Source of the DNA: Neisseria lactamica NS19
GTDB lineage: Bacteria > Pseudomonadota > Gammaproteobacteria > Burkholderiales > Neisseriaceae
Assembly: GCA_000193795.2 (NCBI GenBank)
Contig: AEPI01000081.1
Location: forward strand, 61,459 to 125,458
Length of the DNA: 64,000 bases
Direction of reading: 5' to 3'
Within the stretch, counting starts at the first letter, position 1, and every line of letters starts with the position of its first letter. Below, in pieces: positions 42,474-51,106 of the stretch. Made by a program: the position numbers and the translations under genes. The notes under the pieces were generated by a model, which saw nothing but the letters and a program-made list of their open reading frames with translations, made no database searches and had not been told where the DNA came from.

Positions 42474-43409
42474 TCAGACCTGTTCCTGCAATACCGCCCC
42501 AATCAATTCCCGCGCACCGTCGTCCGCCAGTTTTTTGGCAACCGCACGTCCGAGCGCGTCGGCGTATCCGGCAGGGGCTTGCGCGTCCGCCCGCAAAATA
42601 ACCGAACCGTCGGGGTGTCCGACCAAGCCGCGCAAGGTCAGCAAGCCGTTTTCTTCCGTGCAATATGCGGCCAAAGGCACTTGGCAGCTTCCGCCCAAAG
42701 AGCGTGCGAGGGCGCGTTCGGCGGTAACGCAGGCATTGGTAACACCGTGGTTCAAGGGTTTCAAAACTTCATACAAATCTTCGCGGTGCGCGGCAATTTC
42801 GATACCCAATGCGCCTTGTCCGGCGGCAGGCAGGCTGTCGGATTCCGACAAAATCATGCGGATGCGTCCGTCCAATTTCAGACGCTGCAAACCGGCGGCA
42901 GCCAAGATAATTGCGTCGTATTCGCCGTTATCGAGTTTGGACAAACGGGTTTGCACATTGCCGCGCAAAGGTTTAATCACCAAATGCGGATAGCGCGCGC
43001 GCAACTGGGCTTCGCGGCGCAGGCTGGATGTGCCGACAACGGCGCCTTTGGGCATTTCTTCCAAACGCGCGTATTGGTTGGACACAAATGCGTCAAACGG
43101 ATTGGCGCGTTCGCCGATGGCCGCAAGCGCGAAACCTTCAGGCAAATCCATCGGTACGTCTTTAATCGAATGCACGGCCAAGTCGGTCCGACCGTCATAC
43201 AAAGCCTGCTCCAACTCTTTGACAAACAAGCCTTTACCGCCGACTTTTGACAAAGTTCTGTCCAAAATCTGGTCGCCGCGCGTGGTCATGCCCAAAATCT
43301 CGACTTTGCAATCGGGATACAGCGCCTTCAGACGGCCTTGGATATGTTTCGCCTGCCACATGGCAAGCAGGCTTTCGCGGCTGGCGATAACAAGTTTTTT
43401 CGGGTTCAT
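42474..43409 (-). CDS. hemC: Porphobilinogen deaminase
   Basis: HemC polymerises four porphobilinogens into hydroxymethylbilane for haem. The 311-residue protein begins MNPKKLVIASRESLLAMWQ. The dipyrromethane cofactor Cys is residue 242 in GGSCQVPLAAY, the same number as in E. coli. The catalytic region VHSIKDVP is present. ATG 43409 is used; the frame extends to a TTG at 43424, which is unlikely. It is divergent from ybeY. Confidence 0.96.
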   Translation of the reverse strand: MNPKKLVIASRESLLAMWQAKHIQGRLKALYPDCKVEILGMTTRGDQILDRTLSKVGGKGLFVKELEQALYDGRTDLAVHSIKDVPMDLPEGFALAAIGERANPFDAFVSNQYARLEEMPKGAVVGTSSLRREAQLRARYPHLVIKPLRGNVQTRLSKLDNGEYDAIILAAAGLQRLKLDGRIRMILSESDSLPAAGQGALGIEIAAHREDLYEVLKPLNHGVTNACVTAERALARSLGGSCQVPLAAYCTEENGLLTLRGLVGHPDGSVILRADAQAPAGYADALGRAVAKKLADDGARELIGAVLQEQV

Positions 43410-43527
43410 GTTCAATGCGTTCAAAGAATGGAAACGGCGTGGAGTCTATCATATTTTGAGCGTTTCTTCAGACGGTATGCCGTGGTCTATGTTATATTTA
43501 CGCCCACAGAATACGAAACCCGCCACA

Positions 43528-44043
43528 ATGAAACGCGCCAAAAAATACCCTTTCTTAACGTTGCAGCGGCAACGTTTCCATTTGAACTTTGAAAACGCCT
43601 CTTCCGCCGCCGGCATCCCCGCCGAACGTGATTTCTACCGCTGGGCGTGGTCTGCCCTGAAAAGCGGATACCGCCGCGCCGACATCGGTTTGATTCTTTT
43701 GGACGAAGAAGAAGCCCGAGCCTACAACCGCGACTACCGGGGCAAAGATTACGCCACCAATGTATTGAGTTTCGCGCTCAACGAAGGCGAAACCCTGCCC
43801 TGCCAAGTTTCGGAAAAACTGTACGGCGATTTGATCATCTGCCCGCAAGTCGTTTTGAAAGAAGCCGCCGAACAAGGCAAAACGCCCGAACGGCATTTTG
43901 CCCACCTGACCATACACGGTGTTTTGCACCTGATGGGCTACGACCACATCGAAGACGATGAAGCCGAAATAATGGAAGCCGAAGAAATCCGCCTGATGAA
44001 GGCGGCAGGCTATCCCAACCCCTACCGAGAGGACGGACATTAA
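43528..44043 (+). CDS. ybeY: Endoribonuclease YbeY (rRNA maturation factor)
   Basis: YbeY takes part in 16S rRNA 3' maturation and ribosome quality control. The 171-residue product has the zinc-binding motif HGVLHLMGYDH and the conserved RDYRGKDYATNVLSFA. ATG 43528 (MKRAKKYPFL) fits; the open frame reaches further up into the hemC region without coding character. It precedes corC by one base, a widely conserved ybeY-corC pair. Confidence 0.94.
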   Translation: MKRAKKYPFLTLQRQRFHLNFENASSAAGIPAERDFYRWAWSALKSGYRRADIGLILLDEEEARAYNRDYRGKDYATNVLSFALNEGETLPCQVSEKLYGDLIICPQVVLKEAAEQGKTPERHFAHLTIHGVLHLMGYDHIEDDEAEIMEAEEIRLMKAAGYPNPYREDGH

Positions 44044-44044
44044 A

Positions 44045-44869
44045 ATGGACGGCGCACAACCGAAAACAAATTTTTTTGAACGCCTGATTGCCCGACTCGC
44101 CCGCGAACCCGATTCCGCCGAAGACGTATTAAACCTGCTGCGGCAGGCGCACGAACAGGAAGTTTTTGATGCGGATACACTTTTAAGGTTGGAAAAAGTT
44201 CTCGATTTTTCCGACTTGGAAGTGCGCGACGCGATGATTACGCGCAGCCGTATGAACGTTTTAAAAGAAAACGACAGCATCGAGCGCATCACCGCCTACG
44301 TCATCGATACCGCCCATTCGCGTTTTCCCGTCATCGGCGAAGACAAAGACGAAGTTTTGGGCATTTTGCACGCCAAAGACCTGCTCAAATATATGTTCAA
44401 CCCCGAGCAGTTCCACCTGAAATCCGTCTTGCGTCCTGCCGTTTTCGTGCCCGAAGGCAAATCTTTGACCGCCCTTTTAAAAGAGTTCCGCGAACAGCGC
44501 AACCATATGGCGATCGTTATCGACGAATACGGCGGCACGTCGGGTTTGGTCACTTTTGAAGACATCATCGAGCAAATCGTCGGCGACATCGAAGACGAGT
44601 TTGACGAAGACGAAAGCGCGGACAACATTCACGCCGTTTCCGCCGAACGCTGGCGTATCCACGCCGTTACCGAAATCGAAAGCATCAACGCCTTTTTCGG
44701 CACGGATTACAGCAGCGAAGAAGCCGACACCATCGGCGGCCTGGTCATTCAAGAGTTGGGGCACCTGCCCGTGCGCGGCGAAAAAGTCATCATCGGCGGC
44801 CTGCAATTTACCGTCGCACGCGCCGACAACCGCCGCCTGCATACGCTGATGGCGACCCGCGTAAAATAA
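44045..44869 (+). CDS. corC: CBS-domain CorC/YbeX-type protein
   Basis: A 274-residue cytosolic protein with two CBS domains (about 65-185: VRDAMITRSRM, FPVIGED, VLGILHAKDLL, IDEYGGTSGLVTFEDIIEQIVG in parts) and a C-terminal CorC/HlyC domain. This family is linked to magnesium and cobalt efflux and, with YbeY, to ribosome maturation. It has no transmembrane DUF21 domain, unlike the larger hemolysin-type relatives. Confidence 0.93.
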   Translation: MDGAQPKTNFFERLIARLAREPDSAEDVLNLLRQAHEQEVFDADTLLRLEKVLDFSDLEVRDAMITRSRMNVLKENDSIERITAYVIDTAHSRFPVIGEDKDEVLGILHAKDLLKYMFNPEQFHLKSVLRPAVFVPEGKSLTALLKEFREQRNHMAIVIDEYGGTSGLVTFEDIIEQIVGDIEDEFDEDESADNIHAVSAERWRIHAVTEIESINAFFGTDYSSEEADTIGGLVIQELGHLPVRGEKVIIGGLQFTVARADNRRLHTLMATRVK

Positions 44870-44886
44870 AGCCTGCCGTACAAAAC

Positions 44887-44924
44887 AATGCCGTCTGAAA
44901 CCGTTGCAAGTTTCAGACGGCATT
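44887..44924. terminator. Bidirectional uptake-sequence hairpin
   Basis: AATGCCGTCTGAAAC...GTTTCAGACGGCATT between the convergent ends of corC and nhaC. Confidence 0.8.
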
Positions 44925-44935
44925 TCCCTGACCGG

Positions 44936-46315
44936 CTACTTCCTGCTCAAAGTCAGCCCCGTCCAACCGAATAACAGGGTCAAAGCCAAACTCAAATAGC
45001 AGAAAAAGGCATAAGGCAGATATTCCCAAACCGGCACGCCCAACGCGTGGCTGATGAATACGCCACAAACGCTCCACGGCACGAGCGGATTGATGACTGT
45101 CCCCGCATCTTCGAGCGTGCGCGACAGGTTGCGCGAATGCAGGCCGAGTTTGTCGTAAACGGGTTTGAACGTTTCACCCGACAACAAAATACTCAAATAT
45201 TGCTCTCCAATCAGGAAGTTCACCCCGACCGAAGTCATGGCAACGCTGAATGTGGCGCGTCCGGCATTCGTCAAAAAGCTGCGGACGGCATCCAGCAGGG
45301 AAGGAATCGCGCCCAGTGCAAACAACAGCCCGCCCAAACTCATCCCGAGGATAACGATGGTCTGCGTGAAGAACATACTCTCCAAGCCGCCGCGCGAAAT
45401 GAGTTTGGCAATGTCTTTAAACGCTTCGCCTTCAAGTTTGTAGCCGCCGTAAAACCAAGCGCCGAGCCGGCGCAAATCGGGCGTACTGTGCAGATAAGTG
45501 ACCGCAACGGCGGCAATGACGGTAAACAGCATAGCGACCACGGCATTGACGCGCATCAGTGCCAAAACGACCAAAAGGGCGAACGGAATCAGCGAATAGG
45601 TATGAACCAGCCCCGTCGCCTCAAGCTGGCTGCGGAAAGATTCGACGCCGCCCATATCGTATGCGGCGACATTGGGCAAAAGCCAAAGCATCAGTGCCGC
45701 GCTGATGAGCCACGCGGGGATGGTGGTGTACATCATATTTTTGATGTGTTCGAACAGGTCGATACCGACAATGGACGCGGAAATGCCCGTGGTGTCGGAA
45801 AGCGGGGACATTTTGTCGCCAAAAAACGCACCCGAGACAACCGCGCCCGCCGTCATCGCCATATCGGCCTGAAACGCCGCCGCCATACCCATAAAGGCAA
45901 CGCCGACGGTGGCGCAGGTAGTCAGGCTGCTGCCGATGGATACGCCGATGACGGAACAAAGCGCAAAGGCGGAAAAATAGAAATAAGTGGGGGAAATCAG
46001 CCCGAAACCGTAATACATCAATGTGGGAATCGCGCCGCTCATCATCAGCGCGCTGACCATCAGCCCGATGAAAAAGAACAGGTAAACCGCGCCCATACCC
46101 TGATTCAACGCGCCAATCATCCCTGCCTGCATATCGCCGTATTTTAATCCGCGCGCCAGCCCGTAAAGCAGCAAAACGGCAATGGCGGCAATAATGGACA
46201 GGTGCGGCAGCCATTCCAAGGAAATAATGGTATAGCCCATTGCAGCAATCAGAGCGACGACGACGGCAAGTGCCTCGCCGCGCGGCATATCGATTAACGA
46301 TTTGAATGCAAGCAT
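44936..46315 (-). CDS. nhaC: Na+/H+ antiporter, NhaC family (first of two)
   Basis: A 459-residue polytopic membrane protein of the NhaC antiporter family, about 11-12 helices. Motifs include SGAIPTLMYYG, IGSSLTTCATVGVAF, GAFFGDKMSPLSDTTG and INPLVPWSVCGVFI. It would expel Na+ in exchange for protons and thus act on the sodium gradient built by NQR. It is transcribed leftward; a Correia element lies upstream. Confidence 0.93.
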   Translation of the reverse strand: MLAFKSLIDMPRGEALAVVVALIAAMGYTIISLEWLPHLSIIAAIAVLLLYGLARGLKYGDMQAGMIGALNQGMGAVYLFFFIGLMVSALMMSGAIPTLMYYGFGLISPTYFYFSAFALCSVIGVSIGSSLTTCATVGVAFMGMAAAFQADMAMTAGAVVSGAFFGDKMSPLSDTTGISASIVGIDLFEHIKNMMYTTIPAWLISAALMLWLLPNVAAYDMGGVESFRSQLEATGLVHTYSLIPFALLVVLALMRVNAVVAMLFTVIAAVAVTYLHSTPDLRRLGAWFYGGYKLEGEAFKDIAKLISRGGLESMFFTQTIVILGMSLGGLLFALGAIPSLLDAVRSFLTNAGRATFSVAMTSVGVNFLIGEQYLSILLSGETFKPVYDKLGLHSRNLSRTLEDAGTVINPLVPWSVCGVFISHALGVPVWEYLPYAFFCYLSLALTLLFGWTGLTLSRK

Positions 46316-46757
46316 AGTTTTCCTAAAGCGGTATAAAGTTAACGGATTCTAACACAACAGGCCGGGACCGGCAGGCGTTTTCAGACGACATTTCGGCATT
46401 TTTCAGAATTAAAACGGGGTTTAAGCAGTATTTTTCCCAATTTTATCCTTATTTTTGAAATATCATTTCTTTATCTTGCGCTTATTGGAACATCGGGCCT
46501 TTTATAGTGGATTAAATTTAAACCAGTACGGCGTTGTCTCGCCTTAGCTCAAAGAGAACGATTCTCTAAGGTGCTGAAGCACCAAGTGAATCGGTTCCGT
46601 ACTATCTGTACTGTCTGCGGCTTCGTCGCCTTGTCCTGATTTTTGTTAATCCACTATATAAACCGGCGTGCCCCTCCCCCTTTGCAGCCGCCCGGGCAGA
46701 CGAATACGGCAATGCCGCCCTAGTGCTTCAGACGGCATTGCCGGCGGGATGGAAAGG
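46316..46757. other. Gene-free gap with Correia element
   Basis: The 442 bases between nhaC and gluP, both leftward, hold a single uptake-like word near 46380, an AT-rich stretch (46410-46490) that could contain the nhaC promoter, one long Correia element and an uptake sequence at 46729-46740. No coding sequence is convincing. Confidence 0.75.
46503..46658. repeat. Correia element, long form
   Basis: 156 bp from TATAGTGGATTAAATTTAAA to GTTAATCCACTATA, with the same internal block as the elements at 15647 and 27039. Confidence 0.95.
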
Positions 46758-47981
46758 CTATTTGTCCGCCCTATATCCGTACACCGCAAAAAACACGATA
46801 TAAAGATAACAGATAACGGAAACGACAAACGAAGACATCAGGGTGTAAGTATCTGCCGCCCATCCCTGCACGACGGGAACAACCGCGCCGCCGACAATCG
46901 CGGTACACAATACGCCGGAAGCGGCATTGGTGAATTTTCCCAACCCTTTGGTTGCCAAAGAGAAAATCGTCGGGAACATAATCGAGTTGAAAAAACCGAC
47001 GGCAAGCAGCGACCACATCGCCACATCCGCATTGCCGCTGCCCGTCGCCATCGCGACGGCAAGCAGCACGACCGCAGCCGATGCGTTAAACGCCAGATAG
47101 CGGTTGGGCGCAAATTTCGCCATCACCGCCGAACCGAGGAAGCGTCCGACCATCGCGCCGCCCCAATAAAACGACAGGTAATGCGCGGCAGAGGCGTGGT
47201 TCAGTCCTTTCAGATAACCCAACACATTGACCATCAGCGAACCGATGGAGACTTCCGCACCGACGTAGCAGAAAATGCCTGCCGCGCCGAACACGAGATG
47301 TTTGTACTGCCACACGCCGGTTTTGCCGTCGTGGTTGTGCGCGCTTTCCTCGGCAGCAATTTTGCGCGCGTCGGGCAGCCGGATCATTTTCACGAAAACG
47401 GCAAGGATAATCAGCAGCCCCGCCAGCCCCAAATAAGGAATCTGTACGGAGGAAATCTGTTCCGCCTTACTGACGGTTTGGGTTGCGTCTGCCAGAATCA
47501 GGAACGCGCCGATTTGAGGCGCAATGGTCGTACCCAAAGAGTTGAACGCCTGAACCAGCGTCAGCGTTGCCGATTCCTTGCCGGGTTTCGCCAGCAGGGT
47601 AACATAAGGATTGCCGGCGACCTGAAGCAGCGTTACGCCGGAAGCCAAAATAAACAATGCACCTAAAAATACCGCATACGAATGGCTGCCTGCCGCCGGA
47701 TAAAACAACAGGCAGCCCAAGGCTGTCAGCAGAAAGCCGCCGATAACGCCGTTTTTATAACCGATTTTGCCCACCAGCATACCCATAGGGATGGACATCA
47801 CCGCATAGGCGGTAAAGAAACAGAATTGAACCAGCATCGCCTGAACATAAGTCAGGTTGAAGATTTCCTTCAAATGGGGAATCAGGATGTCGTTCATACA
47901 AGTGATGAAACCCATCATGAAAAACAGCGTGGTCAAAACGACCAATGGGGAAGTATGATTGTTTTGTGATTGCGCAGACAT
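46758..47981 (-). CDS. gluP: Glucose/galactose MFS transporter
   Basis: A 407-residue, 12-helix sugar:proton symporter of the FucP/GluP branch of the major facilitator family. Recognisable parts are FFMMGFITCMNDILIPHLK, QVAGNPYVTLL, QAFNSLGTTIAPQIG and MFPTIFSLATKGLG. ATG 47981 is preceded by GAAAGGCG; the open frame extends to 48038 without a ribosome site. In Neisseria this carrier supplies glucose. Confidence 0.94.
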   Translation of the reverse strand: MSAQSQNNHTSPLVVLTTLFFMMGFITCMNDILIPHLKEIFNLTYVQAMLVQFCFFTAYAVMSIPMGMLVGKIGYKNGVIGGFLLTALGCLLFYPAAGSHSYAVFLGALFILASGVTLLQVAGNPYVTLLAKPGKESATLTLVQAFNSLGTTIAPQIGAFLILADATQTVSKAEQISSVQIPYLGLAGLLIILAVFVKMIRLPDARKIAAEESAHNHDGKTGVWQYKHLVFGAAGIFCYVGAEVSIGSLMVNVLGYLKGLNHASAAHYLSFYWGGAMVGRFLGSAVMAKFAPNRYLAFNASAAVVLLAVAMATGSGNADVAMWSLLAVGFFNSIMFPTIFSLATKGLGKFTNAASGVLCTAIVGGAVVPVVQGWAADTYTLMSSFVVSVICYLYIVFFAVYGYRADK

Positions 47982-48184
47982 AATTCGCCTTTCATTTATT
48001 GTGATGTACCGCGCGGTTCGACCAACGGGGGTTGACATTCACCGGCGGCGGCGCAAATCATACTGGCATTTCACGGATTTGCAAACCGCCGGCATATCCG
48101 TACGGACGATGCCCGCCATTATCCCCACAAACGTGCCGGCACTGTATTTCTCCGCACTTCATTTTGATTTGACACAAACCGCAT

Positions 48185-48598
48185 ATGACCGTTTTTTACG
48201 CCTGCGCCGCGCTCGCCTTTTCCGCCTTTACCTCCGCCACCCTCCTGCCCGGCACGTCCGAAGCCGCTTTCGTCCTGTTCGTCCGCCGCTTTCCCGAACA
48301 CGCATACGGCGCGTTGCTGTGCGCCGGCCTTGCCAACGGGCTGGGCAGTATGGTTTCCTATTGGATGGGGCGTTTGCTGCCTTCCCGAAAAATGCCGTCT
48401 GAAAAAACACTGAATCTGATGCGGCGTCTCGGTATTTGGCTGCTGCCGTTTGCCTGGCTGCCCGTCGTCGGCGACGCACTGCCGCTTGCCGCCGGCTGGC
48501 TGCGTTTGAATCCGTGGACAAGCGGGCTGATGCTGATAGCCGGCAAAACGGCGCGTTACGCCTTTATCCTGTGGGGAATGCAATACTACTCCGCCTGA
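48185..48598 (+). CDS. YqaA family inner-membrane protein (DedA-like)
   Basis: A 137-residue membrane protein with four helices resembling YqaA, a short relative of the DedA/SNARE-associated family: FSAFTSATLLPGTSEAAF, ANGLGSMVSYWMGR and the later WLPVVGDALPLAAGWLR. The function of this family is uncertain; larger relatives are lipid scramblase-like. An uptake sequence is read in frame as KMPSEK. nth follows after 45 bases. Confidence 0.85.
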   Translation: MTVFYACAALAFSAFTSATLLPGTSEAAFVLFVRRFPEHAYGALLCAGLANGLGSMVSYWMGRLLPSRKMPSEKTLNLMRRLGIWLLPFAWLPVVGDALPLAAGWLRLNPWTSGLMLIAGKTARYAFILWGMQYYSA

Positions 48599-48643
48599 AC
48601 CATACGTTATAATGCCGGCCGCACAAACCTACCGTATAAAAAA

Positions 48644-49273
48644 ATGAACAGACAAATCCGCCAAGAAATCTTCGAGCGTTTCCGCGCCGCCAACCCCCAT
48701 CCGACCACCGAGCTCAACTTCAACTCCCCTTTCGAGCTTTTAATCGCCGTTCTGCTTTCGGCGCAGGCGACCGATGTCGGCGTGAACAAAGCGACGGCGA
48801 AACTGTTTCCGGTTGCCGATACGCCGCAGGCGATGTTGGATTTGGGTTTGGACGGCGTAATGGAATACACGAAAACCATCGGGTTGTATAAAACCAAGTC
48901 CAAACACATCATACAGACCTGCCGCATCCTGCTGGAAAAATACAAGGGCGAAGTGCCGGAAGACCGCGAGGCTTTGGAATCCTTGCCGGGCGTGGGGCGC
49001 AAAACGGCAAACGTCGTATTGAACACGGCGTTCGGCCATCCCGTCATGGCGGTCGATACGCATATTTTCCGCGTGTCCAACCGCACCAAAATCGCGCCGG
49101 GGAAAGATGTGCGCGAAGTCGAAGACAAACTGATGCGCTTCATCCCCAAAGAGTTCCTGATGGACGCGCACCACTGGCTCATCCTGCACGGACGCTACAC
49201 CTGCAAGGCACTCAAACCGCAATGCCAAACCTGCATCATCAACGATTTGTGCGAATATCCCGCCAAAGCCTGA
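48644..49273 (+). CDS. nth: Endonuclease III
   Basis: Nth is a DNA glycosylase/AP lyase removing oxidised pyrimidines. The 209-residue protein has the helix-hairpin-helix LPGVGRKTANVVLN with catalytic Lys, the catalytic Asp in MAVDTHIFRVSNR and the C-terminal 4Fe-4S ligands in C-x6-C-x2-C-x5-C spacing (CKALKPQCQTCIINDLC). Length is standard. Confidence 0.97.
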   Translation: MNRQIRQEIFERFRAANPHPTTELNFNSPFELLIAVLLSAQATDVGVNKATAKLFPVADTPQAMLDLGLDGVMEYTKTIGLYKTKSKHIIQTCRILLEKYKGEVPEDREALESLPGVGRKTANVVLNTAFGHPVMAVDTHIFRVSNRTKIAPGKDVREVEDKLMRFIPKEFLMDAHHWLILHGRYTCKALKPQCQTCIINDLCEYPAKA

Positions 49274-49336
49274 CCGCCGCCGCCCTTCAAAATGAAACGC
49301 TTGAAAATTCGGACGGACGTTGTAGAATTTCATCCC

Positions 49337-49375
49337 ATGCCGTCTGAAGCCGACAAAATGCGCTTCAGACGGCAT
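49337..49375. terminator. Uptake-sequence hairpin after nth
   Basis: ATGCCGTCTGAAGC and GCTTCAGACGGCAT 12-14 bp arms, 63 bases after the nth stop and just before the protease gene. Confidence 0.75.
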
Positions 49376-49410
49376 TAAAGCCGGTACCGGCATCCGACAA
49401 AGGACAAAAC

Positions 49411-50910
49411 GTGTTCAAAAAATACCAATACTTCGCTTTGGCAGCACTGTGTGCCGCCTCGCTGGCAGGCTGCGACAAGGCAGGCAGCTTTTTCGGTGCG
49501 GACAAAAAAGAAGCATCCTTCGTAGAACGCATCGAACACACCAAAGACGACGGCAGCGTCAGTATGCTGCTGCCCGACTTTGCCCAACTGGTGCAAAGCG
49601 AAGGTCCGGCAGTCGTCAATATTCAGGCGGCCCCGGCCCCGAGTACCGAAAACGGCGGACGCAGCACCGAAAACGATTCCGACCCGATTGCCGACAGCGA
49701 CCCGTTCTACGAATTTTTCAAACGCCTCGTCCCGAATATGCCCGAAATCCCCCAAGAAGAAGCAGATGACGGCGGATTGAACTTCGGCTCCGGCTTCATC
49801 ATCAGCAAAGACGGCTACATCCTGACCAATACCCACGTCGTTGCCGGTATGGGCAGCATCAAAGTCCTGCTCAACGACAAACGCGAATATACCGCTAAAC
49901 TCATCGGCTCGGATGTCCAATCCGATGTCGCCCTTCTGAAAATCGACGCAACGGAAGAACTCCCCGTCGTCAAAATCGGCAATCCCAAAGATTTGAGACC
50001 CGGCGAATGGGTAGCCGCCATCGGCGCACCCTTCGGCTTCGACAACAGCGTTACCGCCGGCATCGTCTCCGCCAAAGGCAGAAGCCTGCCCAATGAAAGC
50101 TACACGCCCTTCATCCAAACCGACGTCGCCATCAATCCGGGCAATTCCGGCGGCCCGCTGTTCAACTTAAAAGGACAGGTCGTCGGCATCAACTCGCAAA
50201 TATACAGCCGCAGCGGCGGATTCATGGGCATCTCCTTTGCCATCCCGATCGACGTTGCCATGAATGTCGCCGAACAACTGAAAAACACCGGCAAAGTCCG
50301 ACGCGGACAACTGGGCGTGATTATTCAAGAAGTATCCTACGGTTTGGCACAGTCGTTCGGTCTGGATAAAGCCGGCGGCGCACTGATTGCCAAAGTCCTG
50401 CCCGGCAGCCCCGCAGAACGTGCCGGCCTGCAGGCGGGCGACATCGTCCTCAGCCTCGACGGCGAAGAAATACGTTCTTCCGGCGACCTTCCCGTTATGG
50501 TGGGCGCCATCCTGCCCGGTAAGGAAGCCGGTCTCGGCGTATGGCGCAAAGGCAAGGAAATCACCGTTACCGTCAAACTGGGCAATGCTTCCGAACAAAC
50601 CGCTTCCTCGTCCGAACCGGACAAAGCCCCTTATGCCGAACACCAATCCGGCACGTTCTCGGTCGAATCTGCCGGCATTACCCTCCAAACCGATACAGAC
50701 GGCAACGGCGGACGGCTTGTCGTCGTGCGGGTTTCGGGGGCGGCACAACGCGCGGGCCTGCGGCGCGGCGACGAAATCCTCGCCGTCGGACAAATTCCGG
50801 TCAATGACGAAACCGGTTTCCGCAATGCACTGGACAGGGCGGGGAAAAACATCCCCCTTCTGGTTATGCGCCGGGGCGGCACTTTGTTCATTGCGCTGAC
50901 CCTGCCTTAA
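49411..50910 (+). CDS. degP: HtrA/DegP-family periplasmic serine protease (lipoprotein)
   Basis: Envelope protein quality-control protease of 499 residues. The start is GTG (49411), 4-7 bases after AAGGAC. A lipoprotein signal ends SLAGC with Cys21, which is unusual for DegP but common in Neisseria. The catalytic triad is His142 (LTNTHVV), Asp172 (SDVALL) and Ser246 (NPGNSGGP). Two PDZ domains follow, about 290-390 and 405-495. The protein would be tethered to the membrane facing the periplasm. Confidence 0.94.
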   Translation: MFKKYQYFALAALCAASLAGCDKAGSFFGADKKEASFVERIEHTKDDGSVSMLLPDFAQLVQSEGPAVVNIQAAPAPSTENGGRSTENDSDPIADSDPFYEFFKRLVPNMPEIPQEEADDGGLNFGSGFIISKDGYILTNTHVVAGMGSIKVLLNDKREYTAKLIGSDVQSDVALLKIDATEELPVVKIGNPKDLRPGEWVAAIGAPFGFDNSVTAGIVSAKGRSLPNESYTPFIQTDVAINPGNSGGPLFNLKGQVVGINSQIYSRSGGFMGISFAIPIDVAMNVAEQLKNTGKVRRGQLGVIIQEVSYGLAQSFGLDKAGGALIAKVLPGSPAERAGLQAGDIVLSLDGEEIRSSGDLPVMVGAILPGKEAGLGVWRKGKEITVTVKLGNASEQTASSSEPDKAPYAEHQSGTFSVESAGITLQTDTDGNGGRLVVVRVSGAAQRAGLRRGDEILAVGQIPVNDETGFRNALDRAGKNIPLLVMRRGGTLFIALTLP

Positions 50911-51106
50911 ACCGCATAATCCGCCCGAAATGTCCTTTAAATGGTAAAATGCCCGCCTGCACCCGCCGACGGGCATTTTAAAGAAATCAATTCTTTGATT
51001 TTAAATAAGTATTTTCCAGAACAGAAAATACTTTCGCCCGTTTTGCCAACAAACCCGAACCGTTGCGGACAAAAACCGCCATCCGGACACTGATACCTCG
51101 CACATT

